64,000 bases of DNA from UBA2336 sp031395485. GTDB lineage: Bacteria; Bacteroidota; Bacteroidia; Cytophagales; Cyclobacteriaceae. Under the pieces are notes generated by a model that was not told where the DNA came from, did not search any database, and saw only the letters and a list, made by a program, of their open reading frames with translations. The position numbers were made by a program, and so were the translations under genes. The stretch spans positions 1-64,000 of the forward strand of contig JANNUS010000008.1 in assembly GCA_031395485.1 (NCBI GenBank), read 5' to 3'. Position 1 is the first letter of the stretch. The number at the start of each line of letters is the position of its first letter. Shown in pieces: positions 25,901 to 35,128 of the stretch.

Positions 25901-27450
25901 GCTGATTTTGGTTCTACTAAAATAACATCTTCACGCTCTACTACAACGGCACCTGCAGGATCGCCCTTCCTTTTACGAACATACTTTTTAGTTGTGTAAG
26001 CCACTGCGCACAGCGATTCTGTTTTTCGCTTGGAGTTGAATGCAGCCAACTGTGCCGCCCGCTCAATCACATCTTTCGGAAATTTCTTACCCGATTGATA
26101 TTTGATAACTACATGCGAGCCGGCTACATCCTTCGCATGAAGCCACAGATCCTCTTTAAAAGTATGCTTCAATGTTAAGGTGTCGTTGTGTTGCGCATTC
26201 TTGCCAATCCATATTTTGAAGCCGTTATACTCTACTTCATGGTAGGGCAGTGGTTTTTCTTTGATGGCAGCTTCTTTTCTTAGCCCCGAGCTTTCGACAA
26301 AACTTCTGAGAGTCTTTAAATCAGATATAGCTTCAAATATGTTTAGTTTTTCCTGGAGCGTTGCTATTTCTTTTTGTTTGGATGCAATGCCTTCTGTGAG
26401 CTTTTGTAGTTCTATCTGCTGATTCTTTGATTTCCTGTAAAATACCTCTGCGTTTTTTTGAGCAGAAAGATCTTTCTTTAATTTTATTTCAATGGGTTTA
26501 TCCTCGTTATAAAAATTAAGGAGCGTCACTTTTTCATCGCCTACTTTAATTTCGTGAAGATTCGCCATTGCTACATCAGCCCAAACTTTATAGTGGGTAT
26601 CTTTTTCGATTTCCTTCTTTTTTTCATGCGCTTTCACGAGATAGTTTAAACTGCTGCGAAGCTTTGTCTTTAGTTTTGATAAGGCTTCTGTTCGTTCTTG
26701 CAGAAATGAAAATGTTCTGGTGTATTGAAGAAAAAAATCATTTACAATTTGAATGGATTCTTTCGATTGTTTTTGAATATCTCCATCCGGAAAGAGTGAA
26801 AGAATTAGTTTCCCATTAACGATCGCTATGTAATACGTTGGCTTTTCAAGATAGGCGAGAAGGTCCTGAATAGCCTGCCACTTTTCCACGTGTGATTTTT
26901 CGTCAAACCCATTCCGATTCAAGAAAGCCCAAAAGGGTTTTCCGAACGTGAAGTACAATTTTTGTAACTCCCCTAAATTATTTTCAAAGGCATCATAGCT
27001 CCAATCCATTACCCGATTTAATTCAGGCAGATTGATATCAGCATCCGTTGTTAAATGATTTCGGAATAGTCCGATCGCTATTTCATTTTCAAACAATACA
27101 AGGTTAGCTCGGTTGCCGTGCATTTTAAACAACAGCTTGTAGTTATTGGAAAACTCAATCGTGAAACTTCGTTCGTTAGCGAATTGCGTTATCTTCTCAG
27201 CCCGTAGGCCAATAAGCGACTCAAATAGATCAACGCTGTTTTTACGAGCACGACTAAACTCATCCGGAAACGACAAACAGCAGAATTCAGACTGCAAGCA
27301 TGCTTTTATAAAAAATGGTTTTGTGTTTGTTTCGAACCGAATAACCAGCTCGTCTTTATTCTGACTAAAACATTCCGAAACAACTGTACCTGCGATAGAC
27401 TTTTCGAGCGCTGTTGAAAGTTGACGGAGGAAATAGTAGTTGTTATGCAC
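25897..27450 (-). CDS. rqcH: NFACT family protein, RqcH/Rqc2-like ribosome quality control factor
   Basis: A 517-residue member of the NFACT family, which binds stalled 50S-peptidyl-tRNA complexes and directs alanine tailing. The N-terminal NFACT-N domain (about 1-200) includes FKMHGNRANLVLFENE. A long coiled-coil follows (about 255-395), then the NFACT-R (DUF814) domain with EVEYNGFKIWIGKN, LWLHAKDVAGSHVVIK and AYTTKKYVRKRKGDPAGAV. The conserved Asp-Arg pair of NFACT-N appears as Glu-Arg (FANERSF) by my eye alignment. It is followed by a co-translated small membrane protein. Confidence 0.87.
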   Translation of the reverse strand: MHNNYYFLRQLSTALEKSIAGTVVSECFSQNKDELVIRFETNTKPFFIKACLQSEFCCLSFPDEFSRARKNSVDLFESLIGLRAEKITQFANERSFTIEFSNNYKLLFKMHGNRANLVLFENEIAIGLFRNHLTTDADINLPELNRVMDWSYDAFENNLGELQKLYFTFGKPFWAFLNRNGFDEKSHVEKWQAIQDLLAYLEKPTYYIAIVNGKLILSLFPDGDIQKQSKESIQIVNDFFLQYTRTFSFLQERTEALSKLKTKLRSSLNYLVKAHEKKKEIEKDTHYKVWADVAMANLHEIKVGDEKVTLLNFYNEDKPIEIKLKKDLSAQKNAEVFYRKSKNQQIELQKLTEGIASKQKEIATLQEKLNIFEAISDLKTLRSFVESSGLRKEAAIKEKPLPYHEVEYNGFKIWIGKNAQHNDTLTLKHTFKEDLWLHAKDVAGSHVVIKYQSGKKFPKDVIERAAQLAAFNSKRKTESLCAVAYTTKKYVRKRKGDPAGAVVVEREDVILVEPKSA

Positions 27451-27458
27451 TTGGAAAG

Positions 27459-27579
27459 GTTATCCGTTATCTGTTATTCGTTATTGGTAGTTAGTTTGTA
27501 AAAGTACAATCCTGAAACGATTAACTATTATCTGATAATTAGTAACGGATAACGATTAACTATTAACTATTAACTATTA
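27459..27579 (+). repeat. Two-armed 7-bp-period array between rqcH and the MBL hydrolase
   Basis: The left arm (27459-27493) has heptads GTTATCC, GTTATCT, GTTATTC, GTTATTG and GTAGTTA. The right arm (27517-27579) has nine heptads including four copies of ACTATTA. The arms contain complementary blocks (GTTATCCGTTA versus TAACGGATAAC). The array runs into the last codons of the MBL gene. Confidence 0.85.
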
Positions 27580-28337
27580 ACCGAGAACTGAAGTCCGTCA
27601 ATCGCCAATGAAATGTTCTCAGGAAGTTCCTTGGACACCGCTGCATGTAATCCCATTTTATGGCTGATGTGTGTAAAGTAAGCTTTCTCGGGTTTTACTT
27701 TCTTCACAATGTCAATTGCTTCATTCAGATTGAAATGAGAAATATGATGTTCACGCTGGAGTGCATTAAGCACAAGAATTTTAGTACCCTCCAGTTTTTC
27801 ATACGAGGCGTCAGGTATGGAGTTAGCGTCAGTAATATAACTGAAGTCACCAATCCTGAATCCCATTACGGGTAATCTTAAATGAAGAACGGGTAAGGGG
27901 GTAATACTGATATTATTAATATGGAAGGTGTTTCCATCTATCGTACGAAGGTCTAACCGAGGGAGCCCAGGATAATTATCGGAGCCAAAGATATACGCGA
28001 AATCGTTCTTAACCTGGTGGAGCGTTTCCGTTGTTCCATAAACCGGCATGTTCATGCTCTGTAGAAAATTATAGGCGCGTACATCGTCTAGTCCTGCGGT
28101 ATGGTCGCGATGCGCATGCGTTAAAATAACGGCATCAAGCTTGCTGATATTTTCGCGCAACATCTGTTGCCGGAAATCCGGACCTGTATCAATTACGAAA
28201 CTCTGCGAGTCAATCTCTAGATGAATGGAACTTCGAAGGCGTTTGTCACGATAATCGAGTGAACAGCATACCTCGCAAGTGCAGCCTATTACTGGCACAC
28301 CTTGAGAAGTACCGCTGCCCAGGAATGTTACCTTCAA
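27570..28337 (-). CDS. MBL-fold metallohydrolase (PhnP/YycJ-like phosphodiesterase group)
   Basis: A 255-residue metallo-beta-lactamase-fold protein. Its signature THAHRDHTAGLDDVR (about residues 75-89) gives the zinc ligands, with further His at PVLHLRL and FTHISHKMG. The N-terminus GSGTSQGVPVIGCTCEVC has the Cys-rich segment of the PhnP-like group, which act on cyclic nucleotides or phosphoribosyl cyclic phosphate; the substrate here is unproven. It overlaps the upstream 92-residue gene by 4 bases. The last codons are formed by the heptad array. Confidence 0.85.
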   Translation of the reverse strand: MKVTFLGSGTSQGVPVIGCTCEVCCSLDYRDKRLRSSIHLEIDSQSFVIDTGPDFRQQMLRENISKLDAVILTHAHRDHTAGLDDVRAYNFLQSMNMPVYGTTETLHQVKNDFAYIFGSDNYPGLPRLDLRTIDGNTFHINNISITPLPVLHLRLPVMGFRIGDFSYITDANSIPDASYEKLEGTKILVLNALQREHHISHFNLNEAIDIVKKVKPEKAYFTHISHKMGLHAAVSKELPENISLAIDGLQFSVNS

Positions 28338-28612
28338 GCTTTAACTTCGGTTTGAGTGAGTTCTTCGTAAAGTTTCAGACTCTTTTCTGTGAACCTGCTG
28401 GTATCCAACTCTATCGTCTTCAGGATATCCAACAGGGCATTAATTTTCCCTTCGGTTGGATAAAATTTATTTATAATCATGATCTTTTGATCCTTCAACA
28501 GGCAATAGCCCGATTTAAAATTTCCCTTCTCATAGCGCAGGGAGTAGTCGGATTCTAATATCAGGTCTTCAAGTTTGGTTAAGAAACCAGTGGTGTATTT
28601 GATCATGGTCAT
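28334..28612 (-). CDS. Conserved hypothetical protein, 92 residues
   Basis: A small soluble protein with the conserved block YSLRYEKGNFKSGYCLLKDQKIMIINKF (about residues 24-51), which I recognise from an uncharacterised protein widespread in Bacteroidota. The rest is helical (INALLDILKTIEL). It has no signal peptide. It overlaps the MBL gene by 4 bases, so the two are translated together. An ATG at 28606 is an alternative start. Confidence 0.75.
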   Translation of the reverse strand: MTMIKYTTGFLTKLEDLILESDYSLRYEKGNFKSGYCLLKDQKIMIINKFYPTEGKINALLDILKTIELDTSRFTEKSLKLYEELTQTEVKA

Positions 28613-28640
28613 AAGTCTGTCAGCGGGCGCAAGATAATTT

Positions 28641-28675
28641 GATTTTATGATTTACGATTTACGATTTCAGATTTT
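28641..28675 (+). repeat. 7-bp-period array upstream of miaA
   Basis: Five heptads, GATTTTA, TGATTTA, CGATTTA, CGATTTC and AGATTTT, in strict register. It lies in the divergent gap between the 92-residue gene and miaA, 55 bases before the miaA ATG. Confidence 0.8.
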
Positions 28676-28717
28676 GTTTAGAATACTTCAAAATCGTACT
28701 TCGTACCTCCTAAAGTG

Positions 28718-28725
28718 TACTTTTG
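28718..28725 (+). promoter_or_regulatory. Candidate -7 element directly before miaA
   Basis: TACTTTTG matches TAnnTTTG fully and ends 4 bases before ATG 28730. If used, transcription would start at or next to the start codon (a leaderless mRNA), and the GTG at 28715 could not be the start. No clear -33 TTG is visible. Confidence 0.4.
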
Positions 28726-28729
28726 CCTG

Positions 28730-29635
28730 ATGGATTTTTCCCGGAAAACATTGGTGGTTATCGTTGGTCCTACAGCCGTAGGCAAGACAGCTGTTGCTAT
28801 TTCGGTTGCAAAGCACTTTCATACAGAGATTATCTCAGCCGATTCGCGCCAGATTTACAAGGAGTTAACCATTGGTACCGCTAAACCAACAGAAGTAGAA
28901 TTAAACCAAGTACCTCACCATTTTATTGATAGTCATTCCATCCATGAAGACTATGATGCAGCGCAATTTGGAGAAGAAGCTCTGAATTTGATTTGTAAGC
29001 TTTTTGAACTGCATGATTATCTCGTTGTGTGTGGAGGGTCAGGATTGTACATCAAGGCATTATTGGAGGGCTTTGATGATATCCCCGAGGTACCGGATGA
29101 AATTCGCGATCAGCTTATTGAAGAATTTGAGGATAAGGGCTTATTATGGCTACAGAATAAAATGCGTGAGCTAGATACTGACCATTTTCAAAAGATAGAT
29201 CAAAAGAATCCGGTTCGCTTAATGCGTGCGTTGGAAGTTAAAATAGCAACGGGTAGATCAATCGCTGACTTTCAAATTTCAGTCAAAAAGCAGCACCCCT
29301 TTAAGATTGTAAAAGTTGGGTTGGAACTTGATCGATTAACGCTCTATAAGCGGATTGATGAACGGATGGATAGTATGATTGCCTCAGGAATATTTGAAGA
29401 AGCTCAGAAATTATATCCGCACAAAAATCGTAACGCTTTACAAACCGTTGGCTATCGCGAAATTTTTGAGTATCTCGATGGAAAGTACGATAAAGAAGAA
29501 GCAGTTCGATTGCTCAAGCGAAATTCGAGAAGATACGCAAAAAGACAGTTGACTTGGTTTAAGCGCGATGAAGAGATTGTATGGCTTCGTCCTGATCAAT
29601 TGAATGAATTGTTGAATTTAATTCAGCCGGATTAA
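28730..29635 (+). CDS. miaA: tRNA dimethylallyltransferase
   Basis: It adds the dimethylallyl group to A37 of tRNAs that read codons starting with U, including the tRNA-Ser(GGA) in this window. The 301-residue protein has the P-loop VGPTAVGKTA, the DSRQIYKELTIGTAKP segment, the PHHFIDSHSIHEDYDAAQF loop and the late QTVGYREIF and SRRYAKRQLTWFKRD motifs. The frame extends upstream to GTG 28715, but ATG 28730 is preferred. Its stop overlaps the next gene by one base (TAATG). Confidence 0.95.
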   Translation: MDFSRKTLVVIVGPTAVGKTAVAISVAKHFHTEIISADSRQIYKELTIGTAKPTEVELNQVPHHFIDSHSIHEDYDAAQFGEEALNLICKLFELHDYLVVCGGSGLYIKALLEGFDDIPEVPDEIRDQLIEEFEDKGLLWLQNKMRELDTDHFQKIDQKNPVRLMRALEVKIATGRSIADFQISVKKQHPFKIVKVGLELDRLTLYKRIDERMDSMIASGIFEEAQKLYPHKNRNALQTVGYREIFEYLDGKYDKEEAVRLLKRNSRRYAKRQLTWFKRDEEIVWLRPDQLNELLNLIQPD

Positions 29636-30927
29636 TGAGTGAAAAGAAAGTTTTAATCATCGCCTACTACTGGCCTCCAAGCGGAGGCAGTGGAGTTCAG
29701 CGCTGGCTTAAGTTTGTAAAATACCTTCCTTCATTTGGGTGGAAACCGTATGTATTCACACCGGCAAATCCATCTTTTGAATTAACGGATGAATCGCTTC
29801 TGGCAGATATTCCGAAGGAAGCAGAAGTAATACGGTTTCCGATTTGGGAACCTTACAAGTTGTTTAGTAAAATCTCGGGTGCAGGCCAAAAGGATGTGAA
29901 GACTTTTGTTCCGGGAAACGGAAAGCAATCACTTTTTCAAAAGATTAGTGTTTGGGTACGCGGAAATTTTATTATACCCGATCCTCGCGTATTTTGGGTT
30001 CGTCCTTCCGTAAAGTTTTTATTGAAATATTTAACGGAAAACCAGATTACAACCATCATCACAACAGGACCCCCGCACAGTATACATTTGATTGGATTAA
30101 AGCTTAAGAAGAAGAACCCTTCATTGAATTGGTTAGCTGATTTTCGCGATCCTTGGAGTGAGTGGGGTTTTTTAGATAGTATACGAGTAGGTGGGATTGC
30201 TAAAAGTTTGCATCAGAGGTTGGAACGAAAAGTATTGCTGACAGCTGATGAAGTGATTACCATTACGCCTTTTTACGTAAGGCAGTTTGAACGACTTTCG
30301 AGAAGAACTGTGAATTTGCTCACCAATGGTTTTGACGAGGCGGATTTTAAAAATTTCGCAGTGAAAAAGACTAACAAATTTCTAATCCGTCACATCGGAA
30401 TCGTTAATGAAAAATGTGATCCGCGCCCATTCATGAAAGCGCTAGGCCAGTTGTATAATGAAAGTGACGAGATTAGGGAAAATATTGTTGTTGAGTTTGT
30501 GGGTGAAGTTCATCCATTGTTTATTGAATTTGTTAAAGCAGATCCTATCCTTACAACCCGTACAAAGTTTACTGCAACGGTCTCGCATGCGGAGCTTATG
30601 GATATTTATGCAACGAGTTCAATGCTTTTGCTCATTCTTAATGGATATAAGGATGCCGAGGGGTATATGCCTGGTAAATTGTTTGAATATCTTGCAACGG
30701 GATTAACGATTTTAGGCGTTGGACCATCGATTGGAAATGCCGCAGAAGTATTAAAGGAAACAGAAGCAGGAGTGATGATAGACGGTGAAAGTATAGTTGA
30801 TATGAAGGAGGCATTAACCTTGCAGTTTAATAGTTGGAAGAATGGAATCTTCATAGCAAAATCTGTGCAGTCTGGTAAATATTCCCGCAGATCTGTTACT
30901 GAGAAACTTGCAGAACTGTTGGGATGA
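29635..30927 (+). CDS. Glycosyltransferase, GT4-like (GT-B fold)
   Basis: A 430-residue protein beginning KVLIIAYYWPPSGGSGVQRWLKF, the glycine-rich N-terminal donor/acceptor region typical of Bacteroidota GT4 enzymes. DFRDPWSEWGF is in the first Rossmann domain, and YMPGKLFEYLATGLTILGVGP in the second is the nucleotide-sugar-binding segment. The sugar and acceptor are unknown. It starts at the miaA stop and is followed by a flippase, so it opens the polysaccharide locus. Confidence 0.85.
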   Translation: MSEKKVLIIAYYWPPSGGSGVQRWLKFVKYLPSFGWKPYVFTPANPSFELTDESLLADIPKEAEVIRFPIWEPYKLFSKISGAGQKDVKTFVPGNGKQSLFQKISVWVRGNFIIPDPRVFWVRPSVKFLLKYLTENQITTIITTGPPHSIHLIGLKLKKKNPSLNWLADFRDPWSEWGFLDSIRVGGIAKSLHQRLERKVLLTADEVITITPFYVRQFERLSRRTVNLLTNGFDEADFKNFAVKKTNKFLIRHIGIVNEKCDPRPFMKALGQLYNESDEIRENIVVEFVGEVHPLFIEFVKADPILTTRTKFTATVSHAELMDIYATSSMLLLILNGYKDAEGYMPGKLFEYLATGLTILGVGPSIGNAAEVLKETEAGVMIDGESIVDMKEALTLQFNSWKNGIFIAKSVQSGKYSRRSVTEKLAELLG

Positions 30928-30958
30928 AAGTACTATTAATGAAAATCAATGCTCGTTT

Positions 30959-32416
30959 GTGATAAGTAAAAATTTTTTAAAGAGTTCTTTTATCTATACC
31001 CTCGCTGGCGCTTTACCCATGGCTAGTGCAGTTATTTTATTGCCTTTTTATATTCATTACTTACCAGCCGAGGTATATGGTGCATTGGCAATTTGCCTTG
31101 CCTTTTCCGCTTTGGTGCAAATCATTGTTACCTATAGCTTTGATAGTTCATTGTATATCCACTACCATGAATTTAAGAATGATCCAAAAAAGCTTAGTGC
31201 CTTCATAAGCTCCGCATTCATTTTTATGTTGGCTCTTGGCTTAATCACCGGAATATCATTGGTAGCGACAGGTCAAATTGTTTTTTCGTTAATACCGGAT
31301 AATAGACTTTCATTTTATCCTTTTGGTTTTGTAGCCGTAGGCGTTGGAATTTTTCAAGCACTTTTTAAAGTGCACGGCAATCTTTTGCAGACGCGCGAAA
31401 AACCAGAAGTATTTTTCTGGTCGAATGTTTCATCATTTGCTATGATTGCCATCACCACAATTGCGGGACTCAAGCTTTTTCCAGGAACACTCATTGGTCC
31501 ATTAGGCGGAAGATTGGTTGCTGCATTGTTATCAGCTCTGTGGGCATTGTTTCGAGTGTTTCGAGAGTTCGGCTTTCATTTTAAGAGCCCGTGGCAAAAT
31601 ACTTCGCGTAGTTTTAATGCCTACACTTTTATTTATCAGGTGCAACAATGGATTATTAACTATGTTGACCGTTTTGTAATTCTATTTTTTATGCCAGCTG
31701 CGGCCATTGCAACTGTGGGGGTTTATGAATTTGCTATAAAGTGCCTTGCCCCGGTGGAGCTTTTATTAAATGGATTGAATGCTTCGATATTTCCACAAGT
31801 AATAAAGTCTATTGGGAAACAGGAAGGTAAGAAGGAGTCTTTACCGGAGATTAACCGGTACTTCTATGGTCAGGCATCGGTAGTCATGCTCGCTATTTGT
31901 GGAGCTATAATTTTTTTACCATGGCTTGTCGATTGGTTTATTACTCGAACAGACTATGCTATGGCATTGAAGTACGTGCCGTACCTGGCGGTTATTTTTG
32001 TTTTTAGAGCCATGCGGCTGTACTTTGTTTTACCGTACAATGTGTTAAAAAAAATGAACCGACTTACAGCAATTAATTTTTTAGTATCGCTACTTAAAAT
32101 AGCATTGATGATAGCCTTCATTTTGAAATGGCAATTGTTTGGAGTAATAGCTGCCTCAGCGTTATCGTACGGTATAGAGATGATTTTGCTCTGGTATTAT
32201 TTACGAAGAGATTACCGGATGAAGTTTAATACCTTTAAACTTATGATTAGCCCGCTTATTCTATTTTTTATTATTGTGCTTATTGAACCGTTTTACGGAT
32301 CGGTCTATCCAACATTCATTCATTTGCTGTATGGTATTATCTGCGCGGCCTTGCTTTGGTTTTCGTATCGCAATGAATTAAAGTTAATGGCTCCCTCAAA
32401 ATTATTTTCACGATAG
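30959..32416 (+). CDS. Polysaccharide flippase (Wzx/MATE-like)
   Basis: An integral membrane protein of about 485 residues with 12-14 hydrophobic segments, matching the polysaccharide-biosynthesis flippase superfamily that moves lipid-linked oligosaccharides across the inner membrane. Typical parts are SSFIYTLAGALPMASAVILLPFY, which opens TM1, and VDRFVILFFMPAAAIATVGVYEFAIK in the middle. The frame starts at TTG 30908 inside the previous gene. I prefer GTG 30959, 31 bases after that gene's stop, since no ATG is in frame. The asparagine-synthetase-like gene follows one base later. Confidence 0.85.
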   Translation: MISKNFLKSSFIYTLAGALPMASAVILLPFYIHYLPAEVYGALAICLAFSALVQIIVTYSFDSSLYIHYHEFKNDPKKLSAFISSAFIFMLALGLITGISLVATGQIVFSLIPDNRLSFYPFGFVAVGVGIFQALFKVHGNLLQTREKPEVFFWSNVSSFAMIAITTIAGLKLFPGTLIGPLGGRLVAALLSALWALFRVFREFGFHFKSPWQNTSRSFNAYTFIYQVQQWIINYVDRFVILFFMPAAAIATVGVYEFAIKCLAPVELLLNGLNASIFPQVIKSIGKQEGKKESLPEINRYFYGQASVVMLAICGAIIFLPWLVDWFITRTDYAMALKYVPYLAVIFVFRAMRLYFVLPYNVLKKMNRLTAINFLVSLLKIALMIAFILKWQLFGVIAASALSYGIEMILLWYYLRRDYRMKFNTFKLMISPLILFFIIVLIEPFYGSVYPTFIHLLYGIICAALLWFSYRNELKLMAPSKLFSR

Positions 32417-32417
32417 T

Positions 32418-34178
32418 ATGGCAGGATTTGTTGGTGTTTGCAGCAATAATTTAACCCTTCCACAGGAAGCGCTTACGAATGTTGTAAACGCAACGGTTTA
32501 TTCTTCCAACACTGCGGTTAAAGAAGTTTTTTCTGGTAATAATCTGATTCTACAAAAATCCTTTGTTAGTTTTTTAGAGACTCAACGAATGCACGCACAA
32601 AATGATACGGTGCAAGTTTGGATTGATGGAGAAATATATAATCAATCGGATTTGTCGAGCCAGCCTGAGGATGCATTTGCCGACACGATGTTAAATCATT
32701 ATTTGAATAACACGTTGGAGAGTTTATTAAAAAAGGTTGATGGAATTTTTATTGCACTGATTTACGATCGTCAAAAATGCCAACTTCAGGTTATTACTGA
32801 TCGATATGGGTTAAAGCCATTTTATCTTTCTGTTATGAATAATTGCCTGATGCTTGCACCAGAGTTAAAATGTTTTCCGCTTATGAAGCCATTCTCGCTC
32901 AATATTCGTGCAGATGTTGTGGACTGCTTTATTAAACTGGAGCACATGATGGATAATGTTACCTGGTTTAAAGATGTTGAAGTAACGGCACCATCCACAA
33001 TTTACACATACGCGTGGGGTAATAATACAATAACGAAGAGTCGGTATTGGTCATGGTCATTTATTAAGCGGTCTTCTTTATCGTTGAATGAAGCTGCCGA
33101 GGAGTTAGCATTTCTGCTCGATACCGCAATTAAAAAACGAAGCGGTGGAAACTGTAGGGTTGGCATTGGCTTAAGTGGAGGATTTGATTCTCGCGCAATA
33201 CTTGCGGCAGTTCAAGATTTAAAGCCGCCAACATATACATTCGGTATTGAAGAGAGCGCGGACGTAAAAATTGCAAATCGCGTAGCTAAAGTAGCGGGCG
33301 TAAGCAATGTGCATTTTGATATGCGTGTGAACAATTGGTTGCAAAAGCGCTTTAGTGGCGTTTGGAAAACCGATGGGATGCTCAACATGTATCACATGCA
33401 CTACTCTCACCTAATGGATGAGATACCGAAAATAATGGATGTAAACTTAAGTGGTTTCCTGGGTGATGGTGTTTTGGGAAGTACTTATTTAACCAAGAAG
33501 GGAAAGACTTTTTTGAATAAGCGTATTGATCATGCAACTGCACAGCATTGTTATGGTGAGTATCATAAGTTCAGCGACCCAAGCGATTCTTTCTTCGATA
33601 TCCCCAAAATTGATGCGTACCTTTTCTACAATCGTGGCAGGAGGCTTACCGGGTTAGGAATGGAGGAGGCAAATAAAACGATTTATCAGCGGCTTCCTTT
33701 TATGGATAATGATCTAATGGACTTTTCATATTCGTTACCCGATGAATACCGCAAAAACAGCCGCATGTATTATCGGGCACTTTTATTTAAATATCCCGAA
33801 TACTATCGGAACATACCGCATGCCACATCTGGCGTTCCTATAAGCATTAACCCATCACTCATATACAAGAGTAAAAAGATGTATCACCGGTGGTTATGGA
33901 TTGTAAAGTATAAATTGGGTATTGCTACCTCGTTTACAGATGTTTATAATTGGGTTAAAGAACCAGAGACCTCAAACGTTATTCGACAAATATTAAATAC
34001 TAAAACAGCGCTCTACCCGAACTTCACGAATAATAATTTTGTAATGCAATATCTCGAGCCACATGTGCAGGGTAAGGGCAACCACGCCAAGCAAATTATG
34101 GGAGCATTAACGATGGAAATTTGGCTGCAACAGATCGTTAATAAAAAATACGTAAGCTCTTTTATAAAGAACCAATGA
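32418..34178 (+). CDS. Asparagine synthetase-like amidotransferase lacking the catalytic Cys
   Basis: A 586-residue AsnB-superfamily protein. The N-terminal class II glutamine-amidotransferase fold is present (GIFIALIYDRQKC and ITDRYGLKPFYLS at about residues 115-140), but residue 2, the nucleophilic Cys of active enzymes, is Ala (MAGFVGV). The C-terminal synthetase domain has an intact PP-loop, GIGLSGGFDSRAIL (about residue 255). It could use free ammonia or another nucleophile, or be structural. Its place between flippase and epimerase suggests amidation of a sugar acid in the glycan; this is inference. It overlaps the epimerase gene by 4 bases. Confidence 0.85.
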   Translation: MAGFVGVCSNNLTLPQEALTNVVNATVYSSNTAVKEVFSGNNLILQKSFVSFLETQRMHAQNDTVQVWIDGEIYNQSDLSSQPEDAFADTMLNHYLNNTLESLLKKVDGIFIALIYDRQKCQLQVITDRYGLKPFYLSVMNNCLMLAPELKCFPLMKPFSLNIRADVVDCFIKLEHMMDNVTWFKDVEVTAPSTIYTYAWGNNTITKSRYWSWSFIKRSSLSLNEAAEELAFLLDTAIKKRSGGNCRVGIGLSGGFDSRAILAAVQDLKPPTYTFGIEESADVKIANRVAKVAGVSNVHFDMRVNNWLQKRFSGVWKTDGMLNMYHMHYSHLMDEIPKIMDVNLSGFLGDGVLGSTYLTKKGKTFLNKRIDHATAQHCYGEYHKFSDPSDSFFDIPKIDAYLFYNRGRRLTGLGMEEANKTIYQRLPFMDNDLMDFSYSLPDEYRKNSRMYYRALLFKYPEYYRNIPHATSGVPISINPSLIYKSKKMYHRWLWIVKYKLGIATSFTDVYNWVKEPETSNVIRQILNTKTALYPNFTNNNFVMQYLEPHVQGKGNHAKQIMGALTMEIWLQQIVNKKYVSSFIKNQ

Positions 34179-35128
34179 AAGAAAGGATTATTATAATTGG
34201 AGGCCTCGGCTTTATTGGAAAGAATTTATACAACAGCCTTGTTCAGGAAAATTATCCGGTAAAGATTTTAACCGACCGTATTACAGAAACCGATGACGGA
34301 TTTCTAAATAACAATGTACGGGAGAATATCATCGTGGGCAGTATTCTCGATAAAGATTTTATGGAACATACCCTAAAGGGATTTGAAGTAGTGTTTTCAC
34401 TGGCAGGCAGTTCGGGTGCTTCTGATAGCATTAAAGATCCTTACAAAGATCTCGACACAAATTTGAAAGGTCATTTGAATATTCTGGAAGCATGCCGAAA
34501 GAATAACCCAAAGACATTATTAATTTTTCCTTCCAGCAGGTTAGTGTATGGAAAGCCAAACAAGAATCCCGTTGATGAAAAGCATCCACTAAATCCTGAA
34601 TCAATTTACGCGATTCATAAAATTACCACAGAGCATTACTACCTTCTGTATCATCAGTTATATGGCATCAATTCTATAATCTATCGAATCTCAAACCCCT
34701 TTGGACCGTACCAACGTTTTGGCAGTAATCATTATGGTATATTAAACTGGTTTATTCATAACGCCACTACCCATAAAGAAATCGAAGTGTACGGTGATGG
34801 GGAGCAAAAAAGGGATTTCATTCATGTAGATGATCTTGTGAGGCTTCTTAAACTTTCTATTACTAGTAGAAAGTTGAATGGTAAAATTTTTAATGTTGGA
34901 TTTGGGCAAGGTATCTCCATACATGAAGCCGCTCAGCTAGTTGCTAAGCATGTTCCAGGAACGATAATTAGATTTAAGCCTTGGCCTGAGATTGATAAGA
35001 AAATCGAAACAGGCGATTACATTTCAGATATTCAATTGTTGAAGAGGGAAGTTGGATGGGAACCATCAATTGGTTTTGAAGAAGGTATAAAATCTACTAT
35101 AAAATTTTATGAAGGAAGATCAAAATGA
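34175..35128 (+). CDS. NAD-dependent sugar epimerase/dehydratase (extended SDR)
   Basis: A 317-residue extended short-chain dehydrogenase. The NAD-binding motif is GGLGFIGKNLY (residues 8-18), catalytic Ser/Tyr/Lys lie in PSSRLVYG and YAIHK (YxxxK), and the substrate domain has RISNPFGPYQRFG and GDGEQKRDFIHVDDLV. It probably converts a UDP- or dTDP-sugar for the surface glycan; epimerase (GalE-like) or decarboxylase cannot be separated by eye. It overlaps both neighbours. Confidence 0.87.
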   Translation: MKERIIIIGGLGFIGKNLYNSLVQENYPVKILTDRITETDDGFLNNNVRENIIVGSILDKDFMEHTLKGFEVVFSLAGSSGASDSIKDPYKDLDTNLKGHLNILEACRKNNPKTLLIFPSSRLVYGKPNKNPVDEKHPLNPESIYAIHKITTEHYYLLYHQLYGINSIIYRISNPFGPYQRFGSNHYGILNWFIHNATTHKEIEVYGDGEQKRDFIHVDDLVRLLKLSITSRKLNGKIFNVGFGQGISIHEAAQLVAKHVPGTIIRFKPWPEIDKKIETGDYISDIQLLKREVGWEPSIGFEEGIKSTIKFYEGRSK

